A DNA stretch of 64,000 nucleotides from Allobacillus halotolerans. GTDB taxonomy: Bacteria; Bacillota; Bacilli; Bacillales; Alkalibacillaceae. A program made the position numbers and the translations under genes. How positions within the stretch are numbered: the stretch's first letter is position 1; every line of letters begins with the position of its first letter. A model generated the notes under the pieces. The model made no database searches and was not told the origin of the DNA. It was given only the letters and a program-made list of their open reading frames with translations. Positions 8,981-17,734 of this stretch are shown here, one piece after another. Where the stretch lies: assembly GCF_028743495.1 (NCBI RefSeq), contig NZ_CP117968.1. One strand, given 5' to 3'.

Positions 8981-8997
8981 CTTGCACATGTTGCAAG
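8981..8997 (+). other. Small hairpin between cheY and fliZ
   Basis: CTTGCA (8981-8986) pairs with TGCAAG (8992-8997) across a 5-base loop. It has no T-tract, so it is not a convincing terminator; it may affect mRNA stability. It lies in the 91-base spacer before fliZ. Confidence 0.35.
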
Positions 8998-9037
8998 AGA
9001 AATCTATGAAAACATTTTACGGTTAGGGTCGATGACG

Positions 9038-9706
9038 ATGAAACATAAAATAGCCATTGGAGTCTTTCTTTTCTTTTTATTCATTCCAGTTAGTTCAATT
9101 TCCGCTTCACCGAGTGGAGATGGGAATGTATCCGATCTTTTTGAAAAAGAGGAACAAAAAGAGGAAACAAATGAGCAAAGGGAACCATCACAAGAAAATA
9201 GCCTCGATATCGAAGACTCCACTGGTGAACAAGTGACAGCGTCTGACAGTTCCTTGTTTTTGGATTTCTTGAAAATGATTGTCGCACTGGTTGTTGTACT
9301 CGGTTTAATCTATTTTCTATTAAAATTTCTACAAAAACGCACTCGAATCTATCAACAGACTCGGTCATTGGAAAACTTCGGCGGTTTATCACTCGGTTCG
9401 AACAAATCCATTCAAATCGTGCGTGTCGGCAGTGAGTATTACTTAATTGGTGTTGGTGATGACGTCCAATTACTAGACAAAATTGAGTCACCGGATACGA
9501 TTGGAAGTCTGGAATCAAGTGATGCTACGGCCAATCAAGCCATTAACTTTCAAGATCTGTTGAAGAAATTCACTCAACGAGATCAAAATCCATATCAAAA
9601 TACGGATACAAAAAATAAATTTCAGTCTGAGTTGAGCCAGATGAGAAAGAGCCGTAATGAATTGCTGAAAGGAAGCGAACAGAAGGAGGATCAACGTCAT
9701 GACTGA
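9038..9706 (+). CDS. fliZ: Flagellar biosynthesis protein FliO/FliZ
   Basis: A protein of about 222 aa with an N-terminal secretion-type signal (hydrophobic core FLFFLFIPVSS, then ASPSG), an acidic Glu-rich extracytoplasmic segment, and a membrane helix around residues 70-92 (MIVALVVVLGLIYFLL). The cytoplasmic domain contains TRSLENFGGLSLGSNKSIQIV, a FliO hallmark. FliO-type proteins help assemble the FliP ring of the export gate. AGGG at 9025-9028 suits ATG 9038 better than ATG 9032. The gene overlaps fliP by 8 bases. Confidence 0.9.
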   Translation: MKHKIAIGVFLFFLFIPVSSISASPSGDGNVSDLFEKEEQKEETNEQREPSQENSLDIEDSTGEQVTASDSSLFLDFLKMIVALVVVLGLIYFLLKFLQKRTRIYQQTRSLENFGGLSLGSNKSIQIVRVGSEYYLIGVGDDVQLLDKIESPDTIGSLESSDATANQAINFQDLLKKFTQRDQNPYQNTDTKNKFQSELSQMRKSRNELLKGSEQKEDQRHD

Positions 9707-10367
9707 TGCTGTCAATCTACTGACTGAGAATGATCCGCAAGCAGCTTCATCAGCCATTCAACTCTTGCTATTGTTATTGGCGATAACCATTCTGCCAAGC
9801 ATCTTAATTTTAATGACTAGCTTCACTCGTATTATTATTGTGTTGTCATTTGTCAGAACGTCACTAGCGACACAACAAATGCCACCGAACCAAGTACTGA
9901 TTGGGTTAGCTTTATTTTTGACTTTCTTTATAATGGCCCCGACATTTAATGAAGTAAATGAGGAAGCATTACAACCTCTGTTCAATGAAGAAATAACATT
10001 GGACGAAGCTTATGAATCGGCAAGCATACCTTTCAAGGAGTTTATGGCCAAGCATACAAGACAAAAAGACCTTGCATTATTCATGGATTATAGCGGGGAA
10101 GAAAGTCCGGAAACATTGGCTGATATCTCTTTGACAACATTAGTCCCTGCCTTTGCGATTAGTGAACTGAAGACAGCCTTTCAAATGGGTTTTATGATCT
10201 TTATTCCGTTTTTGGTCATTGATATGGCTGTTGCTAGTGTCTTGATGTCAATGGGAATGATGATGCTCCCACCGGTCATGATTTCATTGCCATTTAAAAT
10301 CTTATTGTTTGTAATTGTCGATGGCTGGAACTTAATTGGTCATTCCATATTGGAAAGTTTTACATAG
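9699..10367 (+). CDS. fliP: Flagellar export gate protein FliP
   Basis: Integral membrane component of the type III export gate, 222 aa. Family signature blocks are visible: SFTRIIIVLSFVRTSLATQQ (about 45-64), PPNQVLIGLALFLTFFIMAP, and the C-terminal SELKTAFQMGFMIFIPFLVI and MGMMMLPP segments. It forms the core ring with FliQ and FliR. Its N-terminus is hydrophobic and may be processed as in other FliPs. It is translationally coupled to fliZ by overlap and followed closely by fliQ. Confidence 0.97.
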   Translation: MTDAVNLLTENDPQAASSAIQLLLLLLAITILPSILILMTSFTRIIIVLSFVRTSLATQQMPPNQVLIGLALFLTFFIMAPTFNEVNEEALQPLFNEEITLDEAYESASIPFKEFMAKHTRQKDLALFMDYSGEESPETLADISLTTLVPAFAISELKTAFQMGFMIFIPFLVIDMAVASVLMSMGMMMLPPVMISLPFKILLFVIVDGWNLIGHSILESFT

Positions 10368-10382
10368 GAAGTAGGGCATTAA

Positions 10383-10652
10383 ATGAGTGCAGATACAGTA
10401 ATAGCATTAGCGGAACAAGGCGTCTATACATTATTGATTGTTGTTGGCCCTTTAATGATTTTAGCGCTAACCGTCGGGCTTCTCGTCAGTATCTTCCAAG
10501 CGACGACACAGATTCAAGAACAAACGTTGGCGTTTATTCCTAAAATGATTGCCGTATTTATTGGGATCGTCTTTTTTGGACCTTGGATGCTTCAACGTAT
10601 GATTGAATTTACGATTAATATATTCAATAACATCCCTAACGTGGTTGGTTAA
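10383..10652 (+). CDS. fliQ: Flagellar export gate protein FliQ
   Basis: An 89 aa protein with two membrane hairpins. ADTVIALAEQGVYTLLIVVG, SIFQATTQIQEQTLAFIPK and the C-terminal GPWMLQRMIEFT are diagnostic for FliQ, which packs around the FliP-FliR complex in the export gate. It sits 15 bases after fliP and is followed immediately by fliR. Confidence 0.96.
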   Translation: MSADTVIALAEQGVYTLLIVVGPLMILALTVGLLVSIFQATTQIQEQTLAFIPKMIAVFIGIVFFGPWMLQRMIEFTINIFNNIPNVVG

Positions 10653-10653
10653 T

Positions 10654-11433
10654 ATGGCTGAGTTTATAGATCTTGCGAGAATGCCAGGGTTGTTATTGAT
10701 TGTTGCTCGTTTAGCTGGTTTTTTTATGATGACACCGTTTTTCTCTTACCGAAATATCCCGATGCCTGTTCGAATTGGTTTAGTTATGTTTCTGGCTTGG
10801 ATTATGTATTTCACAATAGAAATTCCGGTATTTTTCTTGAATGGACAGTTTTTTCTCTTATTGGTGAAGGAAGTAACTGTCGGATTAATGATCGGGTTAC
10901 TGGCCTATATCATATTATCCGCCATTCAGATAGCAGGTGGTTTCATTGATTTCCAAATGGGATTTGCGATTGCGAACATCGTCGACCCTCAAACAGGGGC
11001 ACAGAGTCCGATTATCGGTCAATATCTATACATTTTTGCATTATTATTTCTGGTTGCGACGAATGCGCATCATTTATTGATTGATGGGATTTTTTATAGC
11101 TATGAATTCATCGGATTTTACGACATGATACCCATCGGTGATCAATCTTTTCCAATTTTTATTTTAGACAGTTTTGCTCATATGTTTATGCTTGCGTTTC
11201 AGATGTCGATTCCGGTTGTCGGGTCTTTGTTCTTGGTAGATATCGCTTTAGGTATGATTGCTCGAACGGTTCCTCAAGTAAACGTGTTTGTCGTTGGCTT
11301 ACCGCTTAAAATATTTGTCGCATTTGTAATGATTCTTATCTTTTTAGGATTTTATGTCATGTTGCTTCGAGGATTGTTTGAAACGATGTTCCAGATGATG
11401 AGGCAACTCATGCAGTTAATGGGAGGGGCTTAG
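10654..11433 (+). CDS. fliR: Flagellar export gate protein FliR
   Basis: A 259 aa polytopic membrane protein. The start is ATG 10654 (MAEFIDLARMPGLLLIVARL), one base after the fliQ stop; the frame is open further upstream but that part overlaps fliQ. Recognisable blocks are RLAGFFMMTPFFSYRNIP, LMIGLLAYIILSAIQIAGGF and GFAIANIVDPQTGAQSPIIG. FliR completes the FliP5-FliQ4-FliR1-type export gate. Translation is probably coupled to fliQ, as the Shine-Dalgarno is weak. Confidence 0.96.
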   Translation: MAEFIDLARMPGLLLIVARLAGFFMMTPFFSYRNIPMPVRIGLVMFLAWIMYFTIEIPVFFLNGQFFLLLVKEVTVGLMIGLLAYIILSAIQIAGGFIDFQMGFAIANIVDPQTGAQSPIIGQYLYIFALLFLVATNAHHLLIDGIFYSYEFIGFYDMIPIGDQSFPIFILDSFAHMFMLAFQMSIPVVGSLFLVDIALGMIARTVPQVNVFVVGLPLKIFVAFVMILIFLGFYVMLLRGLFETMFQMMRQLMQLMGGA

Positions 11434-11435
11434 TC

Positions 11436-12518
11436 TTGGAATTACTACGCTTAGACCTACAGTTCTTTAACCAAGAAAAAACGGAGAAAGCAACACCTAA
11501 AAAACGTCAAGATTCTCGTAATAAGGGTCAGGTTGCCAAAAGTCAGGATATTAACTCAGCCATCTTATTGTTTTTTGTCTTTCTCTTTCTACTTGTCTTT
11601 GGTTCGGTTATGGGTGAGGTTTTCACAGGTATGTATACATATAGCTTCACAAAATTCATCCACTGGGAAGTGACCGCAGCTACAACCGAGCAAGTATTTT
11701 TTCAAATGACGATGGAAGCCGTCAAGGTTGTTTTGCCAGTGATGGCCGTTGCAGTGATTGCAGCACTTTTATCGAACTACATACAATTCGGTTTGTTGTT
11801 CTCTGGTGAACCACTTAAATTCGACCTGAAGAAAATCGATCCGATCAAAGGGTTTAAGCGAATCTTTTCTGTCCGGGCACTTGTTGAATTTTTGAAATCC
11901 TTATTGAAAATTGTGTCCATTGGCGGTGTATGTTTTGTAGTGCTTTGGCTTCAAAAAGATGAACTCATGCTTTTATCTATGAAGACTGTGAGTGAATCGA
12001 TTTCGTTTTTTGCCCAGTTGACAATTCAAATGGGTATTGCCGCCTCTCTCATGTTGATGTTTCTATCGGTTTTCGATTATTTATATCAACGGTATGATCA
12101 CGAAAAGAACATTAAAATGTCCAAGCAGGATGTCAAAGATGAGTATAAGAAAATGGAAGGGGACCCGTTGATTAAATCACGGATCAAGGATACCCAAAGA
12201 CAAATGGCTCAGCAACGGATGATGAGTGAAGTACCGACTGCAGATGTCATCATTACGAACCCTACCCATTTTTCCATCGCGCTGAAATACGACGAAGAAA
12301 AATCTGAAGCACCATTCGTCGTTGCCAAAGGTGCAGATTATGTCGCCTTTAAAATCAGGGAGATTGCAGAAGCAAATGGTGTGATGCGAATTGAAAATCG
12401 AAGCTTGGCAAGAGGACTGTATGCAGCCGTTGAGATTGGAGACTCCATACCTGAGGAGTTTTATCAATCAGTTGCCGAAGTATTGGCTTATGTATATAAG
12501 CTTCAACGAAAAGTGTAA
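11436..12518 (+). CDS. flhB: Flagellar export switch protein FlhB
   Basis: A 360 aa export component: an N-terminal LDLQFF...EKTEKATPKKRQDSR segment, four membrane helices up to about residue 215, and a cytoplasmic domain with the autocleavage motif NPTH at residues 275-278. Self-cleavage between N and P lets FlhB change substrate specificity when FliK signals hook completion. The start is TTG 11436, two bases after fliR, with a strong GGGAGGGG at 11421-11428. Confidence 0.97.
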   Translation: MELLRLDLQFFNQEKTEKATPKKRQDSRNKGQVAKSQDINSAILLFFVFLFLLVFGSVMGEVFTGMYTYSFTKFIHWEVTAATTEQVFFQMTMEAVKVVLPVMAVAVIAALLSNYIQFGLLFSGEPLKFDLKKIDPIKGFKRIFSVRALVEFLKSLLKIVSIGGVCFVVLWLQKDELMLLSMKTVSESISFFAQLTIQMGIAASLMLMFLSVFDYLYQRYDHEKNIKMSKQDVKDEYKKMEGDPLIKSRIKDTQRQMAQQRMMSEVPTADVIITNPTHFSIALKYDEEKSEAPFVVAKGADYVAFKIREIAEANGVMRIENRSLARGLYAAVEIGDSIPEEFYQSVAEVLAYVYKLQRKV

Positions 12519-12538
12519 CTGGAAAGAGGTTTTTCTGA

Positions 12539-14572
12539 ATGTCCATAAAAGATTTATCCGTTTTATTCGGCGTTATTATGATCATTATCATGCTGGTGAT
12601 TCCTTTACCGGGGCCGTTATTAAGTGTACTCATTTTAATTAATATATCATTAGCCTTGGTCGTCATCTTAGTTGCCATGAATGTAAAAGAAGCATTGGAA
12701 TTTTCTGTATTCCCGTCTCTCTTACTGCTTTTGACATTATTTCGATTGGGACTTAACGTTTCTACCACGCGTTCCATTCTATCTGAAGCAAACGCTGGTG
12801 GTGTTGTCGATACATTTGGTAATTTTGTGACCGGTGGGAATCCATTAGTCGGTTTTGTCGTCTTTCTTATTCTTGTCGTCATTCAATTTATTGTCATTAC
12901 AAAGGGTGCGGAGCGTGTATCTGAAGTTGCTGCACGTTTTACCTTGGATGCGATGCCTGGGAAACAGATGAGTATTGATGCCGATTTGAATGCAGGCTTG
13001 ATTACCGAGCAACAAGCAAAAGATCGCCGTGAAAAAATTGAAGATGAAGCGGACTTTTATGGCGCAATGGACGGTGCGAGTAAATTTGTTAAGGGTGATG
13101 CGATTGCCGGGATCGTCATCGTGCTGATCAATATTATTTTCGGTTTTATCATCGGGATGACGCAATTTGGCTTAAGTGCCGGAGAAACGGTAGATGTCTT
13201 CTTGCGATTGACTGTTGGTGATGGATTGGTCTCTCAGATTCCCGCGTTATTAATTGCAACCGGAACAGGGATTATCGTGACGCGCGTAGCGGCAAAAGGA
13301 AATCTTTCTTATGATGTTACGAGTCAATTATTCCGGTTTCCTAAACTGTTATATATAGCAGCAGGAACGATTTTTTTACTCGGATTAACTCCGATTAATT
13401 TTGCTTTGACGACAGTGATTTCCGGTATGCTTGGATTTGGTGGGTTTTACTTGAGTCGAGCTGAAGAAAGGGCTGCTGAGCCAATTGAAGAAGTCGATGA
13501 AACGGAAGAACGTGCGCAAGAAATGGCAGCACCGGAGAATGTGGTTCAGTTGTTAAACACAGATCCGATTGAATTTGAGTTCGGTTATGCACTCATACCG
13601 ATTGCCGATCAAAATCAAGGTGGGGACCTACTTGACCGCGTTGTAATGATTCGTCGACAACTAGCATTGGAGCTCGGACTCGTCATTCCAGTTGTAAGAA
13701 TTCGCGATAACATTCAATTGAACCCGAATGAATATCAACTCAAAATTAAAGGAAATCAAGTTGCTCAAGGTGAACTGTATATCAACCATTATTTAGCGAT
13801 GAGTCCAGACTTAGAGGATGATGGGATTGACGGCATAGAAACGAAAGAGCCTGCCTTCGGATTGCCAGCTAAATGGATTACTGAAGAAATGAAAGAAGAA
13901 GCTGAATTGCTCGGATATACTGTCGTTGACCCGCCATCAGTTGTTTCAACGCATATAACAGAAGTTATTAAACGATATGCTCATGAATTGATTGGTCGCG
14001 AGGAAACAAGACAGTTGATTGATCACTTAAAAGAAACGCATCCGATTTTAGTGGAGGAAATTACGCCGGAACCATTGTCTGTTGGAGAAATTCAAAAAGT
14101 GCTAGCCAAGTTGTTAAGTGAGCAAATTTCCATTCGTAACTTGCCAATTATTTTTGAAACATTAGCTGACTATTCAAAAATGACAAATGATACAGATCTG
14201 CTGACAGAATATTGTCGCCAAGCGCTATCTGTGCAAATTACCAATCAATATGCTCAGAATCAATTTTTAAAAGTTGTTACCTTGTCTCCTCAAGTGGAGA
14301 AGATGGTTGTTGAGGGAATTCAACAAACAGAACACGGGAATTTTATTACGATGGACCCTGAAAACCAACAAAAATTAATCGAAGCTGTCCACCAAGAGCT
14401 CACACAAGCCTATTTCCAAGATTCAGCTCCAATTGTTTTGTGTTCTCCTGCTGTTCGGATGTATGTAAAACAAATTATCGGAAGAGCTTTACCAGAAACG
14501 GTCGTCTTATCCTATAACGAATTGGAACCAACTGTTGAAGTAGAAAGCAGTGGGGTGGTGAATGTACAATGA
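12539..14572 (+). CDS. flhA: Flagellar export gate protein FlhA
   Basis: A 677 aa FHIPEP-family protein with about eight membrane helices in the first 320 residues, the conserved cytoplasmic loop AERVSEVAARFTLDAMPGKQ near 122-141, and a large cytoplasmic C-domain that docks chaperone-substrate complexes. It converts proton motive force into export. Its stop codon overlaps the flhF ATG (ATGA), showing tight coupling with flhF. Confidence 0.97.
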   Translation: MSIKDLSVLFGVIMIIIMLVIPLPGPLLSVLILINISLALVVILVAMNVKEALEFSVFPSLLLLLTLFRLGLNVSTTRSILSEANAGGVVDTFGNFVTGGNPLVGFVVFLILVVIQFIVITKGAERVSEVAARFTLDAMPGKQMSIDADLNAGLITEQQAKDRREKIEDEADFYGAMDGASKFVKGDAIAGIVIVLINIIFGFIIGMTQFGLSAGETVDVFLRLTVGDGLVSQIPALLIATGTGIIVTRVAAKGNLSYDVTSQLFRFPKLLYIAAGTIFLLGLTPINFALTTVISGMLGFGGFYLSRAEERAAEPIEEVDETEERAQEMAAPENVVQLLNTDPIEFEFGYALIPIADQNQGGDLLDRVVMIRRQLALELGLVIPVVRIRDNIQLNPNEYQLKIKGNQVAQGELYINHYLAMSPDLEDDGIDGIETKEPAFGLPAKWITEEMKEEAELLGYTVVDPPSVVSTHITEVIKRYAHELIGREETRQLIDHLKETHPILVEEITPEPLSVGEIQKVLAKLLSEQISIRNLPIIFETLADYSKMTNDTDLLTEYCRQALSVQITNQYAQNQFLKVVTLSPQVEKMVVEGIQQTEHGNFITMDPENQQKLIEAVHQELTQAYFQDSAPIVLCSPAVRMYVKQIIGRALPETVVLSYNELEPTVEVESSGVVNVQ

Positions 14573-15672
14573 AGGTAAAAAAATACATTGCATCGACAAT
14601 GCCAGAAGCAATGAATCAAGTGAAAAAAGAATTGGGTGAATCAGCGGTTATACTAGATTCACGTGAGATTAAAACCAGTCGTTTCTTTGGTCTGTTCGGG
14701 AAAAGAAATATAGAGGTTTTGGCAGCAGTCGATCCAAAGCCGACTCGGATACGCCAATCTTCTCGAGAGAAGAAGCAAACGGCAAATGATTCAGTAATGC
14801 CAACAAAACTTCCAATGCATTTACAGAAGTCCGAATCGTCGAGAGAAAAGGTGTCTACTCGATTATCCTTATCGAATCGCTACCCGCATCCGGTCGAAAG
14901 TACACTCGAACAGTTGCAGCAAAATGGAATCGATGAAGATACACGTGCGCATGTGCTTCAAATACTATTATCAACGTTTTATAAACATGATGAAAAAGTG
15001 ACCGAATCTGAACTTTTAAATGTGACAAAAGAATTTTTTAAACACGAGATGGCTTCCTCTATTGAATCAACGGAAGGGCATTCAAAGTTCATATATCTTC
15101 TAGGTCCGACAGGTGTTGGTAAAACAACGACTATTGCCAAATTGGCTGCCGACGCTAAAATGAAACACGCGAAAGATATTGCATTTATTACATTGGATAC
15201 TTATCGAATTGCAGCAATTGAGCAGTTAAAAACGTATGCGAAGATCTTAGATATACCTATTGAAGTTGCCTATAATGCAGAAGATTTAGAAGCTGCCAAG
15301 GAAAAATTCAAAGATAAGGATCTCATCTATATTGACACGGCCGGTCGGAACTATATGAACAGCGAATATATCAATCAACTAAAAGAGATCGCCCAGTTCA
15401 AAGAACAGGACAAGTTGATGTGCGTTCTGTCACTGACGGCTAAGGAAGAGGATATGGAAACAATCTATCAACAATTTTCGAAATTGCCCGTTGATACGGT
15501 TATATTTACAAAAGCAGATGAAACATCAACCTATGGGCAAATCTATAACTTATGGAAGAAACATCACTTTGCTATCCATACGTTGACAATCGGTCAAGAT
15601 GTACCGAATGACCTTTTAACTGTCGACGCTGAGGTTCTCGCCCAGTTGATGGTCGGTGAAAAATCATGGTGA
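14569..15672 (+). CDS. flhF: Signal-recognition-type GTPase FlhF
   Basis: A 367 aa protein with an N-terminal basic domain (MKVKKYIASTMPEAMNQVKK), a variable linker, and the NG domain of SRP GTPases. The G1 loop GPTGVGKTT is at residues 179-187, followed by the LDTYRIAAIEQLKTYA, DTAGRN and TKADET motifs. FlhF sets flagellum number and position together with FlhG, which activates its GTPase. It overlaps both flhA (4 bases) and flhG (7 bases). Confidence 0.96.
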   Translation: MKVKKYIASTMPEAMNQVKKELGESAVILDSREIKTSRFFGLFGKRNIEVLAAVDPKPTRIRQSSREKKQTANDSVMPTKLPMHLQKSESSREKVSTRLSLSNRYPHPVESTLEQLQQNGIDEDTRAHVLQILLSTFYKHDEKVTESELLNVTKEFFKHEMASSIESTEGHSKFIYLLGPTGVGKTTTIAKLAADAKMKHAKDIAFITLDTYRIAAIEQLKTYAKILDIPIEVAYNAEDLEAAKEKFKDKDLIYIDTAGRNYMNSEYINQLKEIAQFKEQDKLMCVLSLTAKEEDMETIYQQFSKLPVDTVIFTKADETSTYGQIYNLWKKHHFAIHTLTIGQDVPNDLLTVDAEVLAQLMVGEKSW

Positions 15673-16532
15673 ATGATCAAGCATCGAAACTACGAGATTT
15701 GATGATAAACCAAGAGAATAATCAATCTGCAAAAGCGATTGCTATATTCAGTGGTAAAGGTGGAGTGGGTAAATCGAATTATGCGATTAATTTTGGGCTT
15801 TGCCTAGCGGATCGGCGAAAAAAAGTACTACTGATTGATTTAGATATCGGCATGGGAAATATTGATGTCTTACTAGGTATGAGTCCAGATCATTCTATGG
15901 CTGAAATGCTAGAGAATAAAATGAGCATATTTGATATAATTGAATCAAGATCTGACTATTTTTCTTTTATCGCAGCCGGTACCAGTTTATCGCATTTATT
16001 TGAATTAAACACGTCGGGAAGGATGCATTTCATTCAGCAATTTCAAGAGGTTCTTCATTTTTTTGATTACATTCTCTTGGATTTAGGAGCAGGGATGACA
16101 AAAAGTCATTTAGCGTTTTTAGAAGCGGCTGATGAATCTATTGTTATAACGACACCAGAACCTACATCATTGACCGATAGCTATGCGGCAATAAAGCATC
16201 TATTAATTGAATCGGACAACAAAGATATTCAATTATCCTTACTCGTAAACCGAACGGCTAAAAGTACAGAAGGATGGCAAGTGTATCAACGACTTAGGAA
16301 AGTTGCCATGAATTTCTTAGACTGTGAACTTCGGTTTGCTGGTAGCTTGCCAGATGATCCTGCAGTGTCAGAGTCTGTAAAAAAGCAAATTCCTTTTATA
16401 GAATCTTTTCCAAAATCTCGAATCTCAAAACAATTAGATAAAATTGTCACTCAATATGAGCAAAAAGAATCGCCCGACACAGAGCGATCAATAACATTTA
16501 TAGAGAAAATGAAAACGAAGTTATTTCGTTAA
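15666..16532 (+). CDS. flhG: MinD-like ATPase FlhG (YlxH)
   Basis: A 288 aa ParA/MinD-type ATPase. The deviant Walker A GKGGVGKS is at residues 30-37, preceded by an N-terminal segment (NDQASKLRDLM) resembling the DQAxxLR motif that activates FlhF. The LIDLDIGMGNIDVLLG switch block and a basic amphipathic C-terminus (SFIEKMKTKLFR-like) for membrane binding are present. It regulates flagellar number and C-ring assembly. A 134-base gap follows before cheB. Confidence 0.95.
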   Translation: MVNDQASKLRDLMINQENNQSAKAIAIFSGKGGVGKSNYAINFGLCLADRRKKVLLIDLDIGMGNIDVLLGMSPDHSMAEMLENKMSIFDIIESRSDYFSFIAAGTSLSHLFELNTSGRMHFIQQFQEVLHFFDYILLDLGAGMTKSHLAFLEAADESIVITTPEPTSLTDSYAAIKHLLIESDNKDIQLSLLVNRTAKSTEGWQVYQRLRKVAMNFLDCELRFAGSLPDDPAVSESVKKQIPFIESFPKSRISKQLDKIVTQYEQKESPDTERSITFIEKMKTKLFR

Positions 16533-16666
16533 GTTAGTTTCAAGTTAATAAAAAAGAATGGTCGTATCAACCGAACCGATATTCAAACGAGCCACACAGA
16601 AACACGTTTATTTTTCTATCTCAATAGAAAATGAAATCACCACAACGAAAGAAAGGTTGCCCGGCG

Positions 16667-17722
16667 ATGAAACCATATAAAGTACTCATAGTAGATGATT
16701 CAGCATTCATGAGAAAAATGATTTCCGATATTGTTCAGCAATCTGAGCGATTAGAAGTCGTCGGAACAGCTAGAGACGGAGTAGACGGACTTAAAAAATT
16801 GAAAGATCTGAAACCGGACGTTGTAACGTTAGATGTAGAAATGCCTAAGATGAATGGACTAGAAACATTGGAACGAATTATGAAAAGTCATCCCATGCCA
16901 GTCGTTATGCTATCTAGTACAACAAAAAGTGGAGCGAAAGAAACGATTGAAGCCCTTCGTATAGGGGCAATCGACTTTATTTCCAAGCCTTCTGGACCCA
17001 TTTCACTGGATATACATAAAGTGGCATCAGAGATTACCGAGAAAATCATTCAAGCAGCAGAAACATCAAGTGGTCAACAATATCAACATTTACGGAAAAA
17101 GTTCGATATAAATAATAACGAGCACATTCCGCCATTTATACATAAACAAACAGTGGTCTGTATTGGCGTTTCAACAGGTGGACCAAAAGCCTTACAACAA
17201 GTCATCACTCAGTTGCCCAATGATTTTCATGCACCAGTCGTCATCGTACAACATATGCCTGCGAAATTCACAAAATCACTTGCTGAGCGGCTGGATGAGC
17301 TTTCAGCTGTCAAAGTAAAAGAAGCAATACCTGGAGAGATTTTACGCAATGGTGTTGTCTATATTGCACCTGGAGATTATCATCTTCAACTCAAACAACT
17401 TAATCGTTCACTTGTCATTGACATCAACCGAGAAGAGCCGGAAAAGGGACATCGACCATCCGTGAATAAGTTGTTTTCATCGGTTGCTACATTAAAAAAC
17501 ACAAATAAACTAGCGGTTGTACTTACGGGGATGGGTACAGACGGAACAGATGGAGCTATGGAACTGAAACAACTTGATACAAGGAGCATCATCATCGCTG
17601 AATCCCAGGAAACAGCATTGATTTACGGAATGCCCAAATCTATTGTTGAACATATCAATGGTTGCTTGATCAGACGCTTGGATGAAATCACCTCGACACT
17701 GGTGGAATTGGTGAACGAATAG
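16667..17722 (+). CDS. cheB: Chemotaxis methylesterase/glutamine deamidase CheB
   Basis: A 351 aa two-domain enzyme: a receiver domain with phospho-acceptor Asp56 (LDVEMPKMNG), a linker, and the CheB esterase domain with catalytic Ser169 (GVSTGGPKAL), His196 (VQHMPAKFT) and Asp292 (MGTDGTDGA). It removes methyl groups from receptor glutamates during adaptation. The start is ATG 16667 after GAAAGG at 16651-16656; an in-frame ATG at 16631 lacks a ribosome site. The preceding 134-base spacer has no convincing promoter. Confidence 0.96.
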   Translation: MKPYKVLIVDDSAFMRKMISDIVQQSERLEVVGTARDGVDGLKKLKDLKPDVVTLDVEMPKMNGLETLERIMKSHPMPVVMLSSTTKSGAKETIEALRIGAIDFISKPSGPISLDIHKVASEITEKIIQAAETSSGQQYQHLRKKFDINNNEHIPPFIHKQTVVCIGVSTGGPKALQQVITQLPNDFHAPVVIVQHMPAKFTKSLAERLDELSAVKVKEAIPGEILRNGVVYIAPGDYHLQLKQLNRSLVIDINREEPEKGHRPSVNKLFSSVATLKNTNKLAVVLTGMGTDGTDGAMELKQLDTRSIIIAESQETALIYGMPKSIVEHINGCLIRRLDEITSTLVELVNE

Positions 17723-17734
17723 GGAGGAACATTT

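Noticed and set aside
12355..12882. 175-codon minus-strand ORF over flhB/flhA
   Set aside because: Antisense shadow of two well-supported genes; no motif and no ribosome site.
16549..16582. SigD-like promoter before cheB (ACCGATAT at 16575-16582 with TAAA upstream)
   Set aside because: The nearest TAAA is about 22 bases from the -10, against about 15 expected.
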